This document shows, one piece after another, positions 59,262 through 64,000 of a DNA stretch of 64,000 nt. The DNA comes from Wolfiporia cocos (Eukaryota; Basidiomycota; Agaricomycetes; Polyporales; Phaeolaceae). The stretch's first letter is position 1; every line of letters begins with the position of its first letter. The notes beneath the pieces are model-generated. The model saw only the letters and a program-made list of their open reading frames with translations, was not told the DNA's origin and ran no database searches. The DNA lies in NCBI GenBank assembly GCA_029448655.1, contig JACCLO010000009.1:2852001-2916000 (forward strand). The letters are read 5' to 3'. Position numbers and translations under genes: made by a program.

Positions 59262-60597
59262 CAGAGCGCCCGTTAGATAAGATATGGTAAGCTGAGTTAG
59301 AAAACGCACCTGAAGAGATAGCTGGTGTCAGAGGACACCAGATTCGATGACAGCTTGGATTTTATCATTAGAGCCATCGGAGAGGTAGCCTAGATTCGCT
59401 AGGAGTGCTGGTGTTTGTACTGAGGTGAAGGGATGCATCGGAGATCGAGCAGAGCGCCCGTTAGATAAGATATGGTAAGCTGAATTAAAATACGCACTTG
59501 AACTTGAACTTGCGGTCGACGTAGGACTGTGGTAGGTAATAATCGCTGTCTTCGAAGACGCGTAGAGAGCACGCCAGTTGGGCGTACTAGGAGTGCTGGT
59601 GTTTGTACTGAGGTCAAGGGATGGATGGGAGATCGGACGGAGCGCCCGTTAGATAAGATATGGTAAGCTGAGTTAGAAAACGCACCTGAAGAGATAGCTG
59701 GTGTCAGAGGACACCAGATTCGATGACAGCTTGGATTTGATCATTAGAGCCATCGGAAAGCTAAGGTGAGCAAGAGAACACTCGGCATACGAAGGTTTGC
59801 TGAGCCATCTTGAGCCGATAAGATAGACGCGCGCCATCTGCGCCGATCACTAGGCGCCAACAGCCACTGGAGGGCGCAGGCACCGAGCGGTGCACGTGCT
59901 CCAGGGCGCGCGTCATCCACAAACCGGCCACCCATCCATCCCAAATATCAGTTCTATTCGAATTTAATTTCTACAATTGAATCTATAACGTTTGAGAACT
60001 ATAGAAAGCAAAAAAATTCGCGTGAAATGATTGCCGTCGACGCGGGACCCGTGCTCATCGTGCGCTGCGGTGGTGGCAGGGCGCTTCCCCAGGCGCGATA
60101 GGGCGCTTCCCCGGGCGCGCGGCGCGCGGCTCATTAGGCGCTGACAGCCGCTAGGAGAGGCGCGCGCCAGGCTGCACGTGCCTCGGGCCGCCCGTCCCGC
60201 GTCATCCAAGGATTCGCCCGTCAATCCACCCCAAAGACCTCATATATTACGCAAATCGTTGTCATAATCGTATTCAGACTATCTATTAACCTAGTAACGT
60301 AGAAAGAACCGTGCGAAAAGGCCGAGTATTGAGGTAGGAGCCGCGCTCATCGTGCGCGACGGCGGCGGCGAGGTGCCGAAGGGCGCGCGCGTGTCGTTGG
60401 GCGCGGGAATCCTGTGCTGAGCTGGCAGCGCCCCGTCGGCAGCGCTCACAGTACATGTTGTTATAAAAGGTAATTTCTCAGGCTACCTCAGGAGGAAACT
60501 GGCAGCACGCCTTGAATGCGAATTGTAAGCTAACTGGCTATGCGCGCCTCACGTGTAGGCCAAGCTAATTAGCTATCGATTGGGTAATGTACAGGTG
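59262..60597 (-). repeat. KDZ right terminal inverted repeat
   Basis: The inverted partner of 50157-51500. It ends ...GGTAATGTACAGGTG. The inner end contains the same transposase-derived fragment (about 59512-59586) and ACCATATCTTATC-type subrepeats in inverse orientation. Confidence 0.85.
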
Positions 60598-61075
60598 GTC
60601 CTAGCCGTGAGTCTGGATGGTCGTGACCGGATAAGGTATGGTCCATGTAGCAGGGGGTTGGTCTGGTTAGGTGCTACTGGGCTCATCGTAATTGGTCGGG
60701 GTCACGTGACTGCTATGGGCTTTATGTTGGACTGGACGTGGGGCCTGGGACTAGGGTTCTTAGGCGTGGCTGGTGATGCTGTTAGCTAGTGCCCGTAGTG
60801 GTACGTGCGTAGGGCTTGGTTCTAGCTGAGGCATCGGGTTTCCAGCCTCAGGGGTGCTCTTGATGATTGGAAAAGGTACTGTGCCTAGAGACTTGAAATT
60901 GGCATGTGACAAAGACCACCCTGGGCCCTCAGAGCTAATTGGGGTGAGGTGGATGGAAGAACGCCAAGTTCAGAATGAAGTCTGACCATAGCGCTCTACC
61001 CCCTATATATTAGCATAGCGTTTATACATATATATCCTAGCCGCCGGTAATGGCGATTTTGCCTGTGACAGGCCC

Positions 61076-61592
61076 CCTTCATTGCCATTGACCTTCTCAC
61101 ACGGCCGCAGCCCGCTACATCGGTACCGCCATGACCTCGAGTCGTTCTTCTTCCTACTTGTGTACGTGTGTGCGGTTTTCGATGTCACCCGCCACAAATT
61201 CGATTGCATCCCCGAATGGGAATGCGGCGACCTCGAGCAGATAGGCTAAAACAAGCTCGCGTTTGTTATGAATGACTAGGTCTTTAACGACACATTCTAT
61301 CTCCAGACTGATAGTGGGTTAAAGCGTCTTAAAATGGAGTGGGTTAGCCCGCTGTCGCGCCTTTTCTGCGAGGTCGTCATAGTATCAATCCAGATTTGCC
61401 AGCACCCCCGGGGGGGAGCTTGACGCGAGCCTTTCGGAATTGGCCCCCTACGACTTTTGCGGAATGACGGCAATATACCGGGAAAAGCGGACGCTCCAGA
61501 ACGATATTCGAGAACTCAAGGCAAAGAAAAACACGCTGGTCACCTACAAGAAGTTCATGGCCGTACTGAAGATGCCCGAAGAGGAGTGCTAG
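61076..61592 (+). pseudogene. FunK1 kinase fragment, C-terminus
   Basis: It resumes with PFIAIDLLTHGRSPLHRYRH and DLESFFFLLVYVCAVFD, then CIPEWECGDLEQIG, stops at 61247-61249 and 61277-61279, VFNDTFYLQTDSGLK, a frameshift in a C/G run near 61410, and YREKRTLQNDIREL...VTYKKFMAVLKMPEEEC to the TAG 61590-61592. The H-x-Y-R-H-D-L-E-S-F-F motif is characteristic of FunK1 kinases. Confidence 0.88.
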
Positions 61593-64000
61593 CATTATAT
61601 TCACATGGAAATCTGCGCTGTACAAGGCCTTCGTCGCATCTACTATTGTATCATGTAGTCAACATTTATTGTAGAAATAGAGACATTCACTGACAGCGGA
61701 ATCTTCTGGCGAGTAATAACGACCCAGTCAGACAACCGTGACTGCTCGACTTTAATAACACGACCAATGTTCGCACATAGTGACAGAAGACATGTACACT
61801 GCGGATGGTTGCCATCACGTCACGTTGCTACCATTCAATACCGCGCTATATTGGACAACCGTGGAGTTTTCAAGTTGCTGCAATCTCAAAGTATCAACGC
61901 GTCCTTGCGGCTGCTGCAACTTGTCTCATACATGTGGCTTCGGATATGCTGAGCTCTGGACTTCCAGAACCATACGGTGGGAATCGCGAAGTCCCAGTAA
62001 ATTTGTTCCTCCAATATACTTTCGCCGAGGACGCAACATACCAGGTACTACGTACAGGGTGAGCTATCGGGTTGTATCGCGTCAAGGTGCAGCTCCTACA
62101 AGGCCTAGCAGGAATAATAGCCAGTGGGGTACTGGAGGGAAAGTCTGAAGAAGAGAAGACCGACATTGTGCGCCATTACGAGCTGGTCTACTTTAATAGG
62201 TCAGTAGGCTACACGAGCCCCACTCTAGAGTGCATGTTGGCCTTACAGGTCATAAAGGAAATACGGGTACTCCATCTCCCTATGTTCGTGCTCGACAGTG
62301 TACCTCGGCACAAGAGCTATCTGCAGAGGAATCACTCCATCCCTCTCATCTATTCCGCCAGCACCGCCAGAAGAGCCGCGCACGTTGACTTTCGCAGAAC
62401 TCAAGGTACTCATTGAACAGGGGAAGACTGACCAGATCCCTAACAACAGGATCATTCCTAACATGGATGAAAGTGACCTCCACCTACTCTGCCGAACATT
62501 ACACTGCAAATGCCTGATAGTCGTAGGTGCATGTCTCGAAGTCGCAGCGGAAGCCAGTGCGAAACAAGTAGAGATATCGAAGAATCCTCAATCCACCTAG
62601 GGCATACGTTCCTTCAGCCATTTTGAATATGCTTGAGTGTTTACGCGGAAATATGTAAATACACAGCGTTTGGTGAAAGTGTCAGAAATATGAAGCTCGC
62701 GCGACGCGCTTGGGCGTCGATGTCTGTGGCGCGACCGCGTGCCATCCCGGTTATGTGATTTCTCTACTTTCCTTACTAGTGTTATCCGCCACCTTTACGT
62801 GTTATGCTGAGTACTTAGGTCCCCTTGATTGGTACTCGTCGTCTCGCTCTTCGTCAGCCTTAAGGTAGCTTACGGTTACAGGCTCTCGTCAGACGAGAGC
62901 CCTAGAAGCTTTGTTCTGCTCTACAGTATATAAGGAGGCCCGAAATCCTGTACTAGACAAGCGTTACTGGAACATCAGCCTTATAACCTGTGACTTCCGC
63001 GTGACGAACCTTGTGCCGTCACTAGTCACTCCTGTGCCTGCGAACGTCACAATATCAATAACGCGTGCGCGTTACATAATGGTCGATCGCTATCGCCGCT
63101 AGCTAGTGACTGGTGTTTCTCCAATTATGAATGTCCACAACCCAGTTCGGACGCCATGCGCAATCATATGGACCGGAAAATAGTCAAACACTGCCTCAGG
63201 GCTTAGGTCTTATCGATGCGCGATCAAGTTGACGGTCAATCTATTAACTAAACCGACTTTCGCTACGGCAGTATTACTTTCAAAAATCATCTGATAGCAT
63301 CCAACAAGTGGATGAAATGTGCTGTGAATGAACGCTCAAGGGTAAGTCCTTTCATCGTGTCCGCGCCTTTCCTTGCTAGATCTAGAGAAGTTCATTCTTG
63401 TCGAATCCCGCGTATGGTTCCGATCCGCTGATAGTAAGCCTTCTGCTCCGCTGTTCGCGTCGCCACTTGTTAGGAGCGGACGGTGCTGTGTGTATTGGCT
63501 GCACGTTAGCAGTTGGAACATACCGCCTGTCTAAATCCTACTTCTTGCTTCTTTTCACAGTTGATTGCTATGCCGCAGCAGGTACGACTACTATGCGGTA
63601 AGATTGAGGAACTGTCAACGCTCTCACTAGTCATCAAGCGAGCATTGGTAGTAAGTCCTGGCCTCCGCGTAATCGCATTGCGCTCAAGTCATCTCAAGGA
63701 TAAACTCCAAGGATCCCATATTATCAAGGGTGATATGTCAGGGTACCACCAATCCAAGCAATGCGGGAACATGCTGTTCGTGGAAGAATGTGCTCAAAGT
63801 TGTACTGCGGAGAAATACGAGCGCAGACTGCCTCAACTTACTGATCTACGTCCACTTTGCCTCCGCCCGAGACTGCTTATATTACTACCCCAAAAAACGA
63901 TCTGAGTTCAAGGGACCTCCTTCACGCAGCAGGCGACGAGTTGGAAGACCTTGTGTACGGGACTCGCACTCAACTAGCATAAAGAATGCGATACTGAGCG
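61593..64000. other. Region downstream of the kinase; possible decayed gene at 61.8-62.6 kb
   Basis: Coding-like stretches occur on the plus strand: YQRVLAAAATCLIHVASDML (about 61.89 kb), RVKVQLLQGLAGIIASGVLE (about 62.08 kb) and RTLTFAELKVLIEQGKTDQI with PNNRIIP (62,370-62,460). The last resembles the short F-A-E-L-x2-L-I-x2-G-K ... I-P motif of KPWE-type peroxin-related proteins, but the KPWE end is missing. The pieces are in different frames, and I could not build a gene. Nothing recognisable was found at 62.6-64 kb. Confidence 0.3.

Larger units (their letters stand above)
50157..60597 (-). mobile_element. KDZ-superfamily DNA transposon, 10.4 kb, with 1.34-kb inverted repeats and three genes
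   Basis: The termini are CACCTGTACATTACCC and its inverse, with an 8-bp target duplication GTCCTAGC (50149-50156 and 60598-60605). The register is ambiguous by one or two bases because flank and end share sequence; 8 bp agrees with Zisupton elements. Inverted repeats span about 50157-51500 and 59262-60597. Three minus-strand genes lie between: the KDZ transposase (58887-55599), a viroplasmin/RNase H1-N-like protein (55213-53897) and an HMG-box-like protein (53470-51797). All frames look open apart from introns, so the element may be autonomous. Confidence 0.9.
49404..60911 (-). mobile_element. Solo LTR (LTR-D), about 1,059 bp, split by the KDZ transposon
   Basis: The left part is 49404-50156 and the right part 60606-60911. 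Read on the minus strand it starts TGTCACATGCCAATTTC and ends GTGTGTGTCA, matching the solo LTR at 32267-33297. The target duplication AAGAC is at 49399-49403 and 60912-60916. It inserted into the right LTR of the TRIM-like element and was then hit by the KDZ transposon. Confidence 0.88.
47074..61070 (-). mobile_element. TRIM-like non-autonomous LTR element with 163-bp LTRs (LTR-C), hosting further insertions
   Basis: The left LTR is 47074-47236 (163 bp). The right LTR is 49395-49403 plus 60917-61070 (9 + 154 = 163 bp), split by solo LTR-D. The target duplication is GGCCC (47069-47073 and 61071-61075). On the minus strand the LTR starts TGTCACAGGCAAAATCG, a polypurine tract GAGATGGGGGTGA abuts the 3' LTR, and a self-complementary primer site lies beside the 5' LTR. 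Net of nested insertions the interior is about 1.77 kb (47237-48888 and 49277-49394), with a long poly-G region (47448-47478) and no recognisable coding capacity. It inserted into the FunK1 gene. Confidence 0.85.
31502..61592 (+). pseudogene. FunK1-type (fungal) protein kinase gene shredded by nested transposons
   Basis: Pieces of one fungal-type protein kinase lie in order on the plus strand. They are: about 31.50-31.79 kb (N-terminal side); 34235-34823; 44104-44405; 44499 to about 45.61 kb (catalytic loop region, ISKNNVMFYRRDGRLYGVL then CDWDQAM); 46941-47073 (ends LRYRTGT); and 61076-61592 (starts after the junction with PFIAIDLL, then HRYRHDLESFFFLL, ends VTYKKFMAVLKMPEEEC). Each gap is a transposon with a target-site duplication, and reading continues in frame across the foldback element, Gypsy element and TRIM-like element once one duplication copy is discounted. 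FunK1 kinases are greatly amplified in Agaricomycetes; their substrates are largely unknown. It is also broken by point lesions: in-frame stops at 34610-34612, 45310-45312, 61247-61249 and 61277-61279, and a frameshift in the C/G run near 61406-61418. The catalytic HRD reads HPCD. The true start is not certain. Confidence 0.85.

Noticed and set aside
62370..62600. Peroxin-like KPWE-domain gene
   Set aside because: Only the FAELKVLIEQGK...IP part fits; the KPWE end is missing and the upstream pieces are in other frames, so it is kept only as a note.
63513..63905. 130-codon frame near the right end
   Set aside because: No recognisable motif and no splice or context support.
1..64000. CRISPR arrays, bacterial operons or prophage
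   Set aside because: Intron-rich genes and eukaryotic transposons throughout; no spaced short direct repeats of CRISPR type were seen.

Overview
This is nuclear DNA of a basidiomycete fungus, most likely an Agaricomycete of the mushroom or wood-decay type. The evidence is intron-dense genes with short (about 50-60 bp) introns, a fungal-type FunK1 protein kinase, a KDZ (Kyakuja/Dileera/Zisupton) DNA transposon and Gypsy elements with fungal coding signatures. Nothing looks bacterial.

Bases 2-24.3 kb are ordinary gene space. In order they hold an unrecognised multi-exon protein (2071-3926, minus), GPN-loop GTPase 2 (4712-6105, minus), a MUG/TDG-type mismatch DNA glycosylase (6236-8578, plus, head to head with GPN2), the spliceosomal helicase Brr2 (8820-16259, minus), a Dug1-type M20 dipeptidase (16636-18536, minus) and two tandem paralogous multi-pass membrane proteins (20201-21412 and 23115-24294, plus).

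Bases 26.9-61.6 kb are a nested transposon graveyard. I could close most boundaries exactly from target-site duplications (TSDs). The substrate is one FunK1 protein kinase gene, whose pieces lie in order and on the same strand from about 31.5 kb to 61,592. It was split by: a 710-bp Mutator-like foldback element with tRNA-like sequences in its arms (which itself took a 1,031-bp solo LTR and a 677-bp hAT element); a 9,275-bp Gypsy element encoding a dUTPase (itself broken by a 1,160-bp solo LTR); a 93-bp perfect hairpin; a 555-bp solo LTR; and a TRIM-like element with 163-bp LTRs. The TRIM-like element took a solo LTR of the Gypsy family and a second 1-kb solo LTR, and that second LTR was then hit by a 10.4-kb KDZ transposon with 1.34-kb inverted repeats and three genes. 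Upstream lie a 1.9-kb non-autonomous LTR element with LTRs that look identical, a second foldback copy and another solo LTR.

The most interesting signal is shared by three LTR families of very different size (373, 548 and 163 bp). In each, one T follows the 5' LTR and the next 11-12 nt are the exact reverse complement of a site in the same LTR, about 30 nt downstream of a TATA box. This is the arrangement expected for Tf1-like self-primed reverse transcription, with no tRNA primer.

Family names LTR-A to LTR-G are mine. The ends of the window (1-2070 and 61,593-64,000) hold no gene I can identify with confidence.
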